Positions 1-10,887 are shown, numbered from the stretch's first letter. The stretch: DNA of 16,053 bases from Archangium sp. (GCA_016793525.1 JAEUJT010000238.1:1-16053), one strand, 5' to 3'. Program-made: numbers and translations. The notes: generated from the letters alone by a model not told the origin.

Positions 1-660
1 CTGCCCATAGGGGCAAAACGGCTCGGTCACCCGGTTGCCGTCGTCGCACTGCTCTCCATTCGACACCACGAAGTCGCCGCACCGCGGGCCCGTCAGAGAC
101 AGGCTGTTGCGGCACGCCCCGTCACACGCCGTGCAGGTACCCGTGCCGCTCACCGTGTAGAGGCACGCTGTCTCGGTGTCGGTGTTGCCGTCGTCGCACG
201 CCTCACCCGCGTCGGGGTTCACGTTGCTGTCACCGCAGACGGAGCCCGTGCGCGACACCAACGTGCACGTCGAGCTGCACACCTGGCAGTTCAACTGCCC
301 ATAGGGGCAAAACGGCTCGGTCACCCGGTTGCCGTCGTCGCATTGCTCTCCATTCGACACCACGAAGTCGCCGCACCGCGGCCCAGTCAGGGACAACGAG
401 TGCTTGCACGCGCCGTCGCACGCCGTACACGTTCCCGTGCCGCTCACCGTGTAGAGGCACGCCGTCTCCGTGTCGGAGTTGCCGTCGTCACACACCTCCC
501 CCGCGTCGGGGTTGATGTCGTTGTCGCCGCAGATGGAGCCCGTCTTCGCAACAAAGACACACCCGGTGGCGCACACCTGGCAGCTCGCTTGCCCGTAGGG
601 GCAAAACGGCTCGGTCGCGTTGTTGCCGTCGTCGCACTGCTCGACACCGGTCTGTACGAA
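1..660. repeat. 294-bp tandem repeat inside the Cys-rich lipoprotein gene
   Basis: The segment starting at 1 recurs at 295 and, in part, at 589, so the period is exactly 294 bp (98 codons) and the frame is kept. Bases 1-87 match 295-381 with a single difference (49 versus 343), which only changes a Gln codon (CAG/CAA). The rest of the unit is clearly related but more diverged. The third copy is recognisable over its first part (GGGGCAAAACGGCTCGGTC, near 598) and then degenerates into the older repeat array. The array may continue left of the window. Confidence 0.9.
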
Positions 661-2301
661 GGAGTCGCCGCAGGTGGCTGTGACGCAGGAATTCAGGCAC
701 CCGTTGATGTTGCTCGAGTCGCCGTCGTCACACTGCTCGCCGCGCGCGACGTTGCGCTTGCCGTCGCCGCAGAAGGCGATGGTGCAGTCGCTGTTACACT
801 CCATGGTTTCGCCGCCATCGCGTACGTCGCACTGCTCTCCCGCTGTGCGGTTGACGATGCCGTCGCCGCAGGCGCGCGAGGTGCAGTTCAGGTTGCACGA
901 CGCAGTCTCGCCCGGGCCGTCACAGGCTTCGATGCGTGGCACCTGCACATCGACGAAGCCGTCACCGCAAATCGCCCAGCGGCAGGTGCCGGTGAGGCAG
1001 TTGTCGGTGTTGCTCGTGTTCCCGTCGTCGCACTCCTCGCCGGGGTCGATGATGGAGTTGCCGCAGCCACCGCCCGACTGGCAGTTGGCCGAACACGCGT
1101 CGCCGTCGTCGCGGTTGCCGTCGTCGCACACTTCGCCAGGGTCGATGGTGCCGTTGCCGCAGATCTCGTTTTTGCAGACCGGGCTGCAGCCGTCGCCGGG
1201 GGAGATGTTGCCGTCGTCGCACTGCTCGTTCGCGCCCGCGTCGGGGTAGTTGTTGTCGAGGTACCGGTTGCCGCAGAACTCCGTCGAGAGGCAGTCGCGG
1301 CTGCACCCGTCGCCGCTCTCGCGGTTCGCGTCGTCGCACTTCTCACCCACCGCCACGTCGAAGTAGCCGTTGCCGCAGATCTCCAGCGAGAGGCAGTCGA
1401 ACGAGCAGCCGTCACCCGAGGTGTTGTTGCCGTCGTCGCAGCGCTCGTTCGCTTTCCCGCCGTCGAGCGCCCCGCCATCGGCGAAGCCCCCGTCAGGAAC
1501 GAACTGGTCGTCGAGGTACCGGTTGCCGCAGGTCTCGCGCGAGCGACAGTCGAACGAGCAGCCGTCGCCGGAGACGGTGTTGCCGTCGTCGCACACCTCG
1601 CCACGGGTTTCGTCGGTGTAGCTGTTGCCGCAGATCTCCGTCGACAAGCAGTCGCGGCTGCAGCCGTCTCCGCTCACCCGGTTGCCGTCGTCGCACTTCT
1701 CGCCGACGTCGGAGTCGACCCGGTTGTTGCCGCACATCTCGCTCGACAAACAGTCGCCGCTGCACCCGTCGCCGTTGCGCGTGTTGCCGTCGTCACAGAG
1801 CTCGCCCTTCGACAGGTCGACCACCCGGTTGCCGCAGGTCTCGTTCGACTTGCAGTCTTTGCTGCAGCCGTCGCCGTCGACCAGGTTCCGGTCGTCGCAG
1901 ACCTCGCCGGCCGCGGTGTCGACGACGCCGTTGGCGCACACCTCGAGGGACCGGCAATCGGCGCTGCAGCCGTCGCCCGAGGCCGTGTTGCCGTCGTCGC
2001 AGACTTCGTCGAGAGACGAGTCGGCGAACAGCTCGTCGCGCACGTTGTTGCCGCAAATCTCTGTCGACTTGCAGTTGTTGGAGCAGCCGTCGCCGTCGAG
2101 AATGTTGCCGTCGTCGCACACCTCGCCCGCCGCCAGCGTGCCGTCGCCGCACTCGTCGCGCACGCACGTGGTTCCGTCAGATGAGCAACGCGACCCTTCG
2201 GGACAGACGAGGCCACTCGAGCAGGTCTTGCTGGTGGGCGCGAAACACCCAGCCAGCGCGACCGCTGCGCACACGGCGAGACGACGAAGCATCACAGGCA
2301 T
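1..2301 (-). CDS. Giant Cys-rich DUF4215-repeat lipoprotein (3' end beyond the window)
   Basis: The reading frame is open from ATG at 2301 to the left edge, giving 767 visible residues and no stop, so the C-terminus lies outside. The start is supported by GGGAG about 8 nt upstream; an alternative ATG lies three codons in. Residues 1-19 form a lipoprotein signal (RR, hydrophobic core, lipobox LAGC with Cys19). From about residue 45 on there are about 19 Cys-rich units of the form GExCDDGNxxxGDGCSxxC...CGNxxxD, typical of the DUF4215/Myxococcus cysteine-rich repeat family. The first ten are regular. Later ones diverge (TDNC, INGC), and the last visible ones alternate EPFCPYGQ and [18 protein letters not shown] types that form a 98-residue higher-order repeat. 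A DGG-rich insert ([16 protein letters not shown]) sits between two units. Predicted to be envelope-anchored with many disulfides; the function is unknown. It is the last visible gene of an operon with the TPR-PEGA protein, 22 nt upstream. Confidence 0.93.
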   Translation of the reverse strand, partial: MPVMLRRLAVCAAVALAGCFAPTSKTCSSGLVCPEGSRCSSDGTTCVRDECGDGTLAAGEVCDDGNILDGDGCSNNCKSTEICGNNVRDELFADSSLDEVCDDGNTASGDGCSADCRSLEVCANGVVDTAAGEVCDDRNLVDGDGCSKDCKSNETCGNRVVDLSKGELCDDGNTRNGDGCSGDCLSSEMCGNNRVDSDVGEKCDDGNRVSGDGCSRDCLSTEICGNSYTDETRGEVCDDGNTVSGDGCSFDCRSRETCGNRYLDDQFVPDGGFADGGALDGGKANERCDDGNNTSGDGCSFDCLSLEICGNGYFDVAVGEKCDDANRESGDGCSRDCLSTEFCGNRYLDNNYPDAGANEQCDDGNISPGDGCSPVCKNEICGNGTIDPGEVCDDGNRDDGDACSANCQSGGGCGNSIIDPGEECDDGNTSNTDNCLTGTCRWAICGDGFVDVQVPRIEACDGPGETASCNLNCTSRACGDGIVNRTAGEQCDVRDGGETMECNSDCTIAFCGDGKRNVARGEQCDDGDSSNINGCLNSCVTATCGDSFVQTGVEQCDDGNNATEPFCPYGQASCQVCATGCVFVAKTGSICGDNDINPDAGEVCDDGNSDTETACLYTVSGTGTCTACDGACKHSLSLTGPRCGDFVVSNGEQCDDGNRVTEPFCPYGQLNCQVCSSTCTLVSRTGSVCGDSNVNPDAGEACDDGNTDTETACLYTVSGTGTCTACDGACRNSLSLTGPRCGDFVVSNGEQCDDGNRVTEPFCPYGQ

Positions 2302-2323
2302 GAAGCGCTCTCCCAGCACTTTC

Positions 2324-3322
2324 TTAGAACGACATCGACAACAGCGCGCCGCCGCTCGTCGGCGACAGCCAGGGCAGCACGGCCAGGTCGACGCTCTTGC
2401 GGAACGGCTGTTGGCGGTTGAAATACACGAGCCAGGCCCCGACAGCGGCGGCGACCCCACCCACCACGTACCCGCCGATGGCCAGGGTCTGCTGCGAGTC
2501 ACCGCGGGCCTTGAGCGACGAAACCTCGAGCGTGGGCGTGCAGCCTCCGAGCTCTCGCACCACACACCCGCTGATGGCGGTGTCGTAGGCCTGGTACGAG
2601 TTGCGCGCCTCGAGGTGCATGAACACGCTGGCGCCGATCATCACCGCGCCTACGCCCACCACCACCCAGGGAATCGCCACGTTGAAGCGGCGGCGGTACA
2701 CGGTCAGGTCTTCGGTGGTGAACAGCTTCAGGTTGTACGACGAGGCCTGGCCGGCCTGCATGATCTGCGTCTGCTCCGTCGTCACGTAGCCGTCTTTCGA
2801 CGCCAAAATCGTGTGCTCGCCCGCGCGCACCATGCCCTTGAAGTGGCCCGGCGAGGTGAAGAGCAGCTTCCCGTCGAGCTTGACGGTCGCCCCGTCGGTG
2901 TCGCAGGTAATCTCCACGTTCGACAGCTGACCTTCGAGCAACGTCTTGTACCGGGTCGCCTGCTCGAACTTGTCGGCGTCGAGCGCCGCACGCCCGTAGC
3001 GGAGCGCCGCAGTGATGTGCGTGTACGTCTCTTCGGGCGGCGCGATCTGCAGGTACGCGAGCGCCATGTTGTAGTGAATGCCGGGGTGGTCCCACAGCCC
3101 CAGCGCCTCGCGGTACTTCTCCGCGGCGGCTTTGAAGAGCGTGTCTTTCAACAACACGTTGCCCTCGCGGAACAGCTGCAGCGCCGCACGCTGATTGTCG
3201 GGTGGCACGCCCTTGGCCCACGGCCGCTCGGCCTCGACCGTCGAGTCGAGCGTCGTCGGTTGTTGCGCCATCACCGGCACGGCCAACAGCAGCCCCAGCG
3301 TGGCCCATCGCGCCCGGTTCAT
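2324..3322 (-). CDS. Secreted/membrane TPR-like protein with PEGA domain
   Basis: The protein has 332 residues from ATG 3322. I prefer this start to ATG 3364, which overlaps the kinase stop, because it has GAGGA 7 nt upstream and begins directly with a signal peptide (MNRARWATLGLLLAVPVMA, predicted cleavage after Ala19). Residues about 40-135 are helical and TPR-like (REGNVLLKDTLFKAAAEKYREAL, then HYNMALAYLQ). Residues about 136-200 form a PEGA domain (VEITCDTDGATVKLDGK ... AGEHTILASKDGY), a beta-sandwich module common in myxobacterial envelope proteins. Two hydrophobic segments follow at about 214-234 and 275-297. It sits 38 nt behind the kinase-STAND gene and 22 nt before the Cys-rich lipoprotein gene, so the three are probably one transcript. 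A role as a periplasmic connector or scaffold is inference. Confidence 0.88.
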   Translation of the reverse strand: MNRARWATLGLLLAVPVMAQQPTTLDSTVEAERPWAKGVPPDNQRAALQLFREGNVLLKDTLFKAAAEKYREALGLWDHPGIHYNMALAYLQIAPPEETYTHITAALRYGRAALDADKFEQATRYKTLLEGQLSNVEITCDTDGATVKLDGKLLFTSPGHFKGMVRAGEHTILASKDGYVTTEQTQIMQAGQASSYNLKLFTTEDLTVYRRRFNVAIPWVVVGVGAVMIGASVFMHLEARNSYQAYDTAISGCVVRELGGCTPTLEVSSLKARGDSQQTLAIGGYVVGGVAAAVGAWLVYFNRQQPFRKSVDLAVLPWLSPTSGGALLSMSF

Positions 3323-3360
3323 CGTGGTGTCCTCACGTCGCATACGTTGAAAAAAGTGTG

Positions 3361-6369
<3,009 letters not shown>

Positions 6370-6484
6370 AGATTGAGTCCTCGCGCGGCGGCTGCTCCCA
6401 GAGCACGCCAGAACGCCTGTTCAACCACACTCGAGGGCGATCGCGAAAGAAACCCGGGGCCCAATTCTGCTACAGGCGTGACGC
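6370..6484. promoter_or_regulatory. Divergent intergenic region between kinase operon and aminopeptidase
   Basis: This 115-bp gap must hold promoters for both directions. On the plus strand, TGCTACAGG (6468-6476) resembles an extended -10 and ends only 8 nt before the ATG of the aminopeptidase, which lacks a convincing Shine-Dalgarno sequence; no good -35 is seen at 17 nt. On the minus strand, TTGAAC (6424-6419) could be a -35 for the kinase operon, but no clear -10 follows. The assignments are tentative. Confidence 0.35.
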
Positions 6485-7771
6485 ATGTGCGCCCTGGAAC
6501 GACGCGTGCGCGCCCGAGCGCTCGACCTGCCGCTCGGTCGTTTCAAGCCCGGCCGCTTCAACGCCATCACCGACGTCGAAGGGGTGCTGGTCGGCCACAG
6601 CACCATCATCTCCGGGGACCCCGGCCCGCTGAAGGTCGGCCAGGGCCCGGTGCGCACCGGCGTCACCGCGATTTTGCCCAACGAAGGCAACATCTTCATG
6701 GACCGACTGGCCGGCGGCGCCTTCGTGCTCAACGGCGCGGGAGAGGTCTCCGGGCTCACCCAGGTGGTCGAGTGGGGCCTGCTCGAGACGCCCATTCTCC
6801 TCACCAACACCATGTCGGTCGGCCAGGTGAGCGACTCGGTCGCCCGGTGGATGGTGCAGCAGCACCCCGGCATCGGCCACGAGCACGACGTCATCATCCC
6901 CGTCGTCGGCGAGTGCGACGACAGCTACCTCAACGACATCAGCGGCCACCACGTCACCGAGAAACACGTGCGCGAGGCCATCGCCGCGGCGGCCACCGGC
7001 GCGGTCCCCGAGGGCTCGGTCGGCGGCGGCACGGGCATGATCACGTGCGACTTCAAGGCTGGCATCGGCACCGCCTCGCGCAAGCTGCCGCAGGTCTACG
7101 GCGGGTACACCCTCGGCGTGCTGGTGATGAGCAACTTCGGCAAGATGCACAACCTGCGCGTGGCCGGCCTGCCCCTCGGCGAGGTGCTGGCCGAGCAGCT
7201 GCGCGACATGCCCAAGCGGCGCATGAGCTACGGGTCGATCATCGCGGTGGTGGCCACCGACGCGCCGCTCGTCTCGCACCAGCTCTCCCGGCTCTGTAAG
7301 CGGGTGGCCCTCGGCATCGGCCGGGTCGGCAGCTACGCGGCGCACGGCTCCGGCGAAATCGTGGTCGGGTTCTCCACCGCCAACGTCATTCCGCGGCGCA
7401 CGCGGAAGATGGTCTACAAGATGAAGATCCTCCTCGATCAGCGCCTCGACCCTCTCTACGAGGCGGTGATGGAGGCGACCGAAGAGGCGATTCTCAACTC
7501 CATGTGCATGGCCGAGCCCATGGCCGGGGTGAACGGCCACGAGGTGCCTGCGCTGCCGCTCGACGAGGTGCGTCGCTTCGTCGACGCGACCCGGCCCATC
7601 TTCGCGCGGGTGAAGAAGCAGCCCCAAGATCCGGCGGTGCCGGCCAACGCCGAGGTGCCCGCCGACATCGACCGCGAGGTGTCGTTCAACGCCTCCGACG
7701 CCGCGCCCACCGACGTGCGGAGCGCCGAGGGAATCCCCTTCCCCACACGGTCGACCGACGAAGACGACTGA
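6485..7771 (+). CDS. P1/S58 family aminopeptidase (DmpA/BapA-type, N-terminal nucleophile)
   Basis: The protein has 428 residues. The family comprises self-processing Ntn-fold aminopeptidases/amidases (L-aminopeptidase/D-esterase DmpA, beta-peptidyl aminopeptidase BapA) that cleave themselves into two chains; the new N-terminal Ser is the nucleophile. Here the predicted scissile bond is Gly250-Ser251 in MSYGSIIAVVATDAPL, very close to the known DmpA Gly249-Ser250 position. Other family motifs are seen: NAITDVEGVLVGHST (26-40), GSVGGGTGM (177-185), LVMSNFGK (213-220) and AHGSGEIVVGFSTAN (286-300). There is no signal peptide, so it is probably cytoplasmic. The C-terminus from about 378 is a Pro/Ala/Asp-rich tail beyond the conserved core. 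The start is taken at ATG 6485 because the conserved core begins at about residue 12; no clear Shine-Dalgarno is present. It is monocistronic, with a terminator 14 nt after the stop. The substrate cannot be told from sequence. Confidence 0.93.
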   Translation: MCALERRVRARALDLPLGRFKPGRFNAITDVEGVLVGHSTIISGDPGPLKVGQGPVRTGVTAILPNEGNIFMDRLAGGAFVLNGAGEVSGLTQVVEWGLLETPILLTNTMSVGQVSDSVARWMVQQHPGIGHEHDVIIPVVGECDDSYLNDISGHHVTEKHVREAIAAAATGAVPEGSVGGGTGMITCDFKAGIGTASRKLPQVYGGYTLGVLVMSNFGKMHNLRVAGLPLGEVLAEQLRDMPKRRMSYGSIIAVVATDAPLVSHQLSRLCKRVALGIGRVGSYAAHGSGEIVVGFSTANVIPRRTRKMVYKMKILLDQRLDPLYEAVMEATEEAILNSMCMAEPMAGVNGHEVPALPLDEVRRFVDATRPIFARVKKQPQDPAVPANAEVPADIDREVSFNASDAAPTDVRSAEGIPFPTRSTDEDD

Positions 7772-7784
7772 AAATGCGTGCCGC

Positions 7785-7820
7785 GGGGCGGCTTTCTGCT
7801 ACGAGGCCGCCTCCGTTTTT
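7785..7820 (+). terminator. Rho-independent terminator after the aminopeptidase gene
   Basis: An 8-bp stem, GGGGCGGC (7785-7792) with GCCGCCTC (7806-7813, one G-T pair), encloses a 13-nt loop. Two bases later comes a T5 run (7816-7820). It sits between the aminopeptidase stop (7771) and the small basic gene (ATG 7851), so it may end the first transcript or attenuate read-through into the second. Confidence 0.65.
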
Positions 7821-7850
7821 CGGATCCATCAATTTCTCGAGGAGAGCACC

Positions 7851-7973
7851 ATGGCCCGCAGCAAGAGCAAGCACCGCCGCGTTCAGAGCAAGATTCGCCT
7901 GAAGTGGAAGAAGCGCCTCGAGCGCAAGAAGGCCGCTACGGCCGCCAAAGAGACGAAGAGCAAGAAGAAGTAA
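7851..7973 (+). CDS. 40-residue highly basic small protein
   Basis: ATG 7851 is preceded by GAGGAGAG, a strong Shine-Dalgarno at good spacing (7-8 nt). The 40-codon frame ends at TAA 7973. The product begins MARSKSKHRRVQSKIRLKWK and ends in KSKKK. More than 40 percent of residues are Lys or Arg, only one aromatic residue (Trp19) is present, and Lys is encoded almost only by AAG. The composition resembles small ribosome-associated or nucleic-acid-binding proteins, but I do not recognise a named family. It sits behind a terminator-like hairpin and is convergent, with 7 bp spare, with the small lipoprotein gene. Any role in ribosome or nucleoid binding is inference from charge alone. It is too short for many ORF callers. 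Confidence 0.78.
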   Translation: MARSKSKHRRVQSKIRLKWKKRLERKKAATAAKETKSKKK

Positions 7974-7980
7974 GTTTTCG

Positions 7981-8403
7981 TCAGTCGTGCTGTTTGTCAG
8001 CCACGAAGCGCTCGTCGATGTCGTTGCATGACGCGTCGAGCGCTCCGGTGCTGCGGGTGCGCAGCGAGCCCATCAGCTGCACACCGGCGTCGCTCAGCCC
8101 CACCACCACCCGACCGCGCAGCGCGAACGACGGGCCGTCGACGCCGCCGCTCAGGGTGAAGTCGTAGGTGTCGTACACCGTGCCCGTCAGCACCGAGCCG
8201 TCGAGTGACGTCGAGATCGACGAGCCAGTGCGCTCGATCGTCCACTCCGGAGGTCTCGGCCCCGGCACGGTGCAGGTGCCGCTCGGTGGGGCCGCTTGCC
8301 AGGCGACCGTGTAGGTCCCTTCCATCGGGGGGCACGCCGTGCACGGGAGTACGTCTGTGCACGACATCAGCGCCGCCGCGGCCCATGTCAGACGTCGGAG
8401 CAT
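7981..8403 (-). CDS. Small secreted hypothetical protein, probable lipoprotein
   Basis: The protein has 140 residues from ATG 8403, with AGG about 8 nt upstream. The N-terminus MLRRLTWAAAALMSC is a short signal with a lipobox-like LMSC (Cys15); Cys20 and Cys23 follow. The remainder is Thr/Ser/Gly-rich with alternating beta-strand character (GTYTVAWQAAPPSGTC, SVLTGTVYDTYDFTLSGG), suggesting a small beta-sandwich or barrel domain. It ends DASCNDIDERFVADKQHD. No family is recognised. It is convergent with the small basic gene and divergent from the HAD phosphatase gene, with a 63-bp shared upstream region. Confidence 0.75.
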   Translation of the reverse strand: MLRRLTWAAAALMSCTDVLPCTACPPMEGTYTVAWQAAPPSGTCTVPGPRPPEWTIERTGSSISTSLDGSVLTGTVYDTYDFTLSGGVDGPSFALRGRVVVGLSDAGVQLMGSLRTRSTGALDASCNDIDERFVADKQHD

Positions 8404-8466
8404 GTCGCCAACCTATCGCAGCTCGGTCGAAAGTGATTTCATTCCCTTTGGAGGGGCCGGGCCCAT

Positions 8467-9159
8467 ATGGCGGCACTGCCAGACGTTTTCGAGCAGATCC
8501 TCAGCAGCCACGGCCTGGGTCGCGCGGTCGTTTTCGACGCCGACGGCACGCTCTGGCGCGGTGACGTCGGTGAAGATTTTCTGCGGTACCTCTCGGCGGG
8601 CACCGTGCTGCCCCGCGAGGCGAAGGGGCTCTATGCGCGCTACGAAGCGCTGCTCGAGAACGACCCCGCCGCCGCCTATGCCTTCTGCGCCACCGTGATG
8701 GAGGGCCTCAACGAGGTGCAACTCATCGGCGAGTGCGGCGCCTTTTTCGACCGCCGCTTCGCCAACCGCGTCTTTCCGTACGTGCGGCCGCTGCTGGCTC
8801 GGCTCCAGGCGGCGGGGTTCTCGATCTGGGTCTGCTCGGCGAGCCCGCGTTGGGTGGTGCAGGCCGGCGCCTTCACCCTCGGTATTCCCCACACCCAGGT
8901 TATCGGCGTCGACGTCGAGGTCGAGAAGGGCCGGCTCACCGGCCGCCTCAAACCGCCCGTGCCCTGCGGCCCGGGGAAAGTGGTGTGGCTCCAGCAGCAC
9001 GGCGTGAAGCCGGTGCTCGCGGTGGGCAACGGCCAGCTCGACATCGACATGTTGGGCTTCGCGGAGCAGGCCTGCGTGGTGACCGCGGTCGACGGCGACA
9101 CGCCACCGGCGCTGCTCGAAGCGGCCAAAGCGCGCGGCTGGGGGCTGCTGCACCCGTGA
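8467..9159 (+). CDS. HAD superfamily (IB, SerB-like) phosphatase
   Basis: The protein has 230 residues. ATG 8467 is preceded by GGAGG 12 nt upstream, a slightly long spacing. HAD motif I is FDADGT (23-28; nucleophile Asp24 and acid/base Asp26), motif II is the Ser in SAS (124-126), motif III is Lys171 and motif IV lies in VGNGQLDIDML (186-196). The helical cap between motifs I and II (about 30-115) fits subclass IB, the group of phosphoserine phosphatase and related enzymes. Motif IV usually reads GDxxxD; here the first acid is Asn188 and only Asp192 is retained, so Mg2+ binding may be altered. No signal peptide or membrane segment is present, so it is cytosolic. The substrate is unknown; phosphoserine is only one possibility. 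Confidence 0.9.
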   Translation: MAALPDVFEQILSSHGLGRAVVFDADGTLWRGDVGEDFLRYLSAGTVLPREAKGLYARYEALLENDPAAAYAFCATVMEGLNEVQLIGECGAFFDRRFANRVFPYVRPLLARLQAAGFSIWVCSASPRWVVQAGAFTLGIPHTQVIGVDVEVEKGRLTGRLKPPVPCGPGKVVWLQQHGVKPVLAVGNGQLDIDMLGFAEQACVVTAVDGDTPPALLEAAKARGWGLLHP

Positions 9160-9165
9160 CAGCTG

Positions 9166-9195
9166 TTGAACCAATGGGCCGATTGACGGCATAAC
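9166..9195 (+). promoter_or_regulatory. Candidate sigma-70-like promoter giving a near-leaderless mRNA
   Basis: TTGAAC (9166-9171), an 18-nt spacer and CATAAC (9190-9195) match the -35 and -10 consensus at 4 of 6 positions each. Initiation about 7 nt downstream would fall at roughly 9202, only about five bases before ATG 9207, and no Shine-Dalgarno is visible in between. Confidence 0.4.
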
Positions 9196-9206
9196 CTCGA
9201 CCCTTC

Positions 9207-10676
9207 ATGCGTTGCGCCTCACTCGCCGCTCTCGCCGTGCTGTGCCTCGCAGGGTCGGCCCGCGCTGAGCGCGTGGTGGTGCTCGAGCTCGATGGAGACG
9301 GCTCCGGCCAGCTCCGCAGGCAGATCGAAGAGGCGCTGGGCGAGCTCGAGGTCGTTTCGCTCGACACGTTCAAGGCCGCCGCCGCCAAGAAGAAGATGAA
9401 AGGCGCGGCGGCGATGACCCCGGTCGGCGTCTCCCGCGCGGGCAAGACGTTGGCCTTCGATGCCGCGGTTGGTGGCGAAGTCACCGGCACCGCGTTCAAG
9501 GTCGTCATCTACGACCGCGTCGGCGAGGAGCTCTGGTCGAAGACGCTCACTGTGAGCAACGGGCTGTTGAGCGACGACGTGGCGAAGAAGCTGTCGCGCG
9601 CGATCGCTGCCGCGGCGGCCCAGGGCGCGGCGCAGAACACCGCCCGCTCCGACTCCGGCGGAGGGAGTGACGACGGCGCGAGCGGCGGGCTCGACCTGTC
9701 TGACGTGGGCACCACCCCGACGCCGACCGATGAAGGCACCGCGACCGCGCCGCCCAAGCCGCTCGACCCGAACCGAGATCTCGATCTCGACGTCGAGGCG
9801 ACCACCAAACGCGGCCCCAGCCCGCCGCTGATCCGCTTCGCGCTCCACGCCACCACCACCTGGCGCGGCCAGTGCCTGCGGCCGGTGCTGGCCGCCACCC
9901 CGCCCACCACGTCGTGCGCGGCGGCCGATGCATCGCGGGTGAAGGCCGAGGGCGTGCCCATCGACTACACCGCCGAGGTCCCGTACCTCGGGTTCGAGGC
10001 GCGCCTCGAGGCGTTCCCCCTCGCGCGCTTCGACAACCGCGCGCTGCAGGGCTTCGGCGTACTGGGTCAGCTGCTCTACGGCGGCACCACCACCCGCGCG
10101 ACCGAGACCACCTCGCTCGGGCCGGGGCCGGTTCGCACCGCGCCGACGTCAGATCTCGGCTGGGCGGCGCAGCTGGCGTGGCGCTTTCACTTCGGGGCGG
10201 GCTTTCGCTCGAACCAGAAGCAGCCGGTGGGCTTCGCGGGCGTGCGGGCTGGCGTGGCCTCGCGCAGCTTCTCCATCGACCCGTCTACCGGGGTGCCGTT
10301 GCCCTCGAGCCAGCGCGCCGCTTTCCCCCTGCTCGGGCTCGATGTCTCCGTGCCGGTGTTCGCCTTCCTCCGCCTCGAAGGTGAGTTGAGCTTCGCCATC
10401 GGTCCCCGGCCGGCCGCGGAGCAGATCTTCGGCTTCGGCAACCAGCTCGACCCCACCGGCGGCGTCATCTCGAGCGGCTGGTCGTTCGACGTGGGTCTCG
10501 CGGGGGACATCTGGGGGCCCATCGGGTACAGCTTCCGCGTGCGCCGCGCCGCGTATGCCGACCAATATTTCGGCGCCGGCCGAAAGTGGACTGTGTGCAA
10601 CGAATCGCAGTGCGGCGGCGTGGCCGAAGAGAGCTACGTCTCAGTGCTCCTCGGCCTCACCATTCGTTACGACTGA
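9207..10676 (+). CDS. Predicted secreted/outer-membrane protein with barrel-like C-terminal half
   Basis: The protein has 489 residues with a clear Sec signal: MRCASLAALAVLCLAGSARA, signal peptidase I cleavage after Ala20. Residues about 21-145 form a small alpha/beta domain (VVVLELDGDGSGQLRRQIEE ... FKVVIYDRVGEELW), similar in flavour to domains of myxobacterial proteins that build a lipoprotein or TolB/FlgO-like fold, although I cannot name the family. A Gly/Asp/Thr/Pro-rich linker (about 146-200) follows. The C-terminal part (about 205-489) has repeated amphipathic strand patterns with Gly and aromatic residues (FALHATTTWRG, YLGFEARLEAFPL, FGVLGQLLYGG, LAWRFHFGAGF, SYVSVLLGLTIRYD), consistent with an outer-membrane beta-barrel. 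Two Cys pairs are present (Cys221/Cys233 and Cys467/Cys473). The function is unknown. It lies 47 bp behind the HAD gene but probably has its own promoter. Confidence 0.8.
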   Translation: MRCASLAALAVLCLAGSARAERVVVLELDGDGSGQLRRQIEEALGELEVVSLDTFKAAAAKKKMKGAAAMTPVGVSRAGKTLAFDAAVGGEVTGTAFKVVIYDRVGEELWSKTLTVSNGLLSDDVAKKLSRAIAAAAAQGAAQNTARSDSGGGSDDGASGGLDLSDVGTTPTPTDEGTATAPPKPLDPNRDLDLDVEATTKRGPSPPLIRFALHATTTWRGQCLRPVLAATPPTTSCAAADASRVKAEGVPIDYTAEVPYLGFEARLEAFPLARFDNRALQGFGVLGQLLYGGTTTRATETTSLGPGPVRTAPTSDLGWAAQLAWRFHFGAGFRSNQKQPVGFAGVRAGVASRSFSIDPSTGVPLPSSQRAAFPLLGLDVSVPVFAFLRLEGELSFAIGPRPAAEQIFGFGNQLDPTGGVISSGWSFDVGLAGDIWGPIGYSFRVRRAAYADQYFGAGRKWTVCNESQCGGVAEESYVSVLLGLTIRYD

Positions 10677-10718
10677 AGAACGTGGCCACGCTCCTCACAC
10701 CACGCCATCGGAGAAACC

Positions 10719-10877
10719 CTGACGCCCCGCCGGCCCGACGGCACCGAGCTCCACGCCCGCATCGGCGCCTTCGAGCTGCGGGGCCCGTCGATGGCGCGAG
10801 GTCTGTTCCCCGTGATGCTCGAGCCGCCCCTGACGAGAAACGACATACCGCTCGGCACGGAGATTTGGGCGGGCTGA
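10719..10877 (+). CDS. Possible 52-codon gene with CTG start, or gene remnant
   Basis: After the barrel protein stop, the same frame stays open until TGA 10875-10877. The only start-like codon with a ribosome-binding site is CTG 10719, preceded by GGAG with 5 nt spacing; an internal ATG lies at 10791. Codon use is strongly GC3-biased like the neighbouring genes (about 90 percent of third positions G or C), and the predicted peptide (TPRRPDGTELHARIG..., SMARGLFPVMLEPPLTR, ...IPLGTEIWAG) looks protein-like. I do not recognise it. It could be a genuine non-AUG small gene, a decayed gene, or chance in GC-rich DNA. Confidence 0.35.
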   Translation: MTPRRPDGTELHARIGAFELRGPSMARGLFPVMLEPPLTRNDIPLGTEIWAG

Positions 10878-10887
10878 TCCGAGCGTG

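Noticed and set aside
1..660. 294-bp repeats as a CRISPR-like array
   Set aside because: The units are coding, keep the reading frame, are far too long and have no alternating repeat/spacer pattern.
343..2184. 613-residue plus-strand frame opposite the lipoprotein gene
   Set aside because: It is the antisense of the Cys-rich repeats (repeated [12 protein letters not shown] pattern caused by the GACGACGGCAAC codons); no start signal or protein-like composition.
6470..7627. 385-residue minus-strand frame opposite the aminopeptidase
   Set aside because: The composition is His/Asp/Val/Arg-rich shadow sequence; the sense strand has a clear DmpA-family gene.
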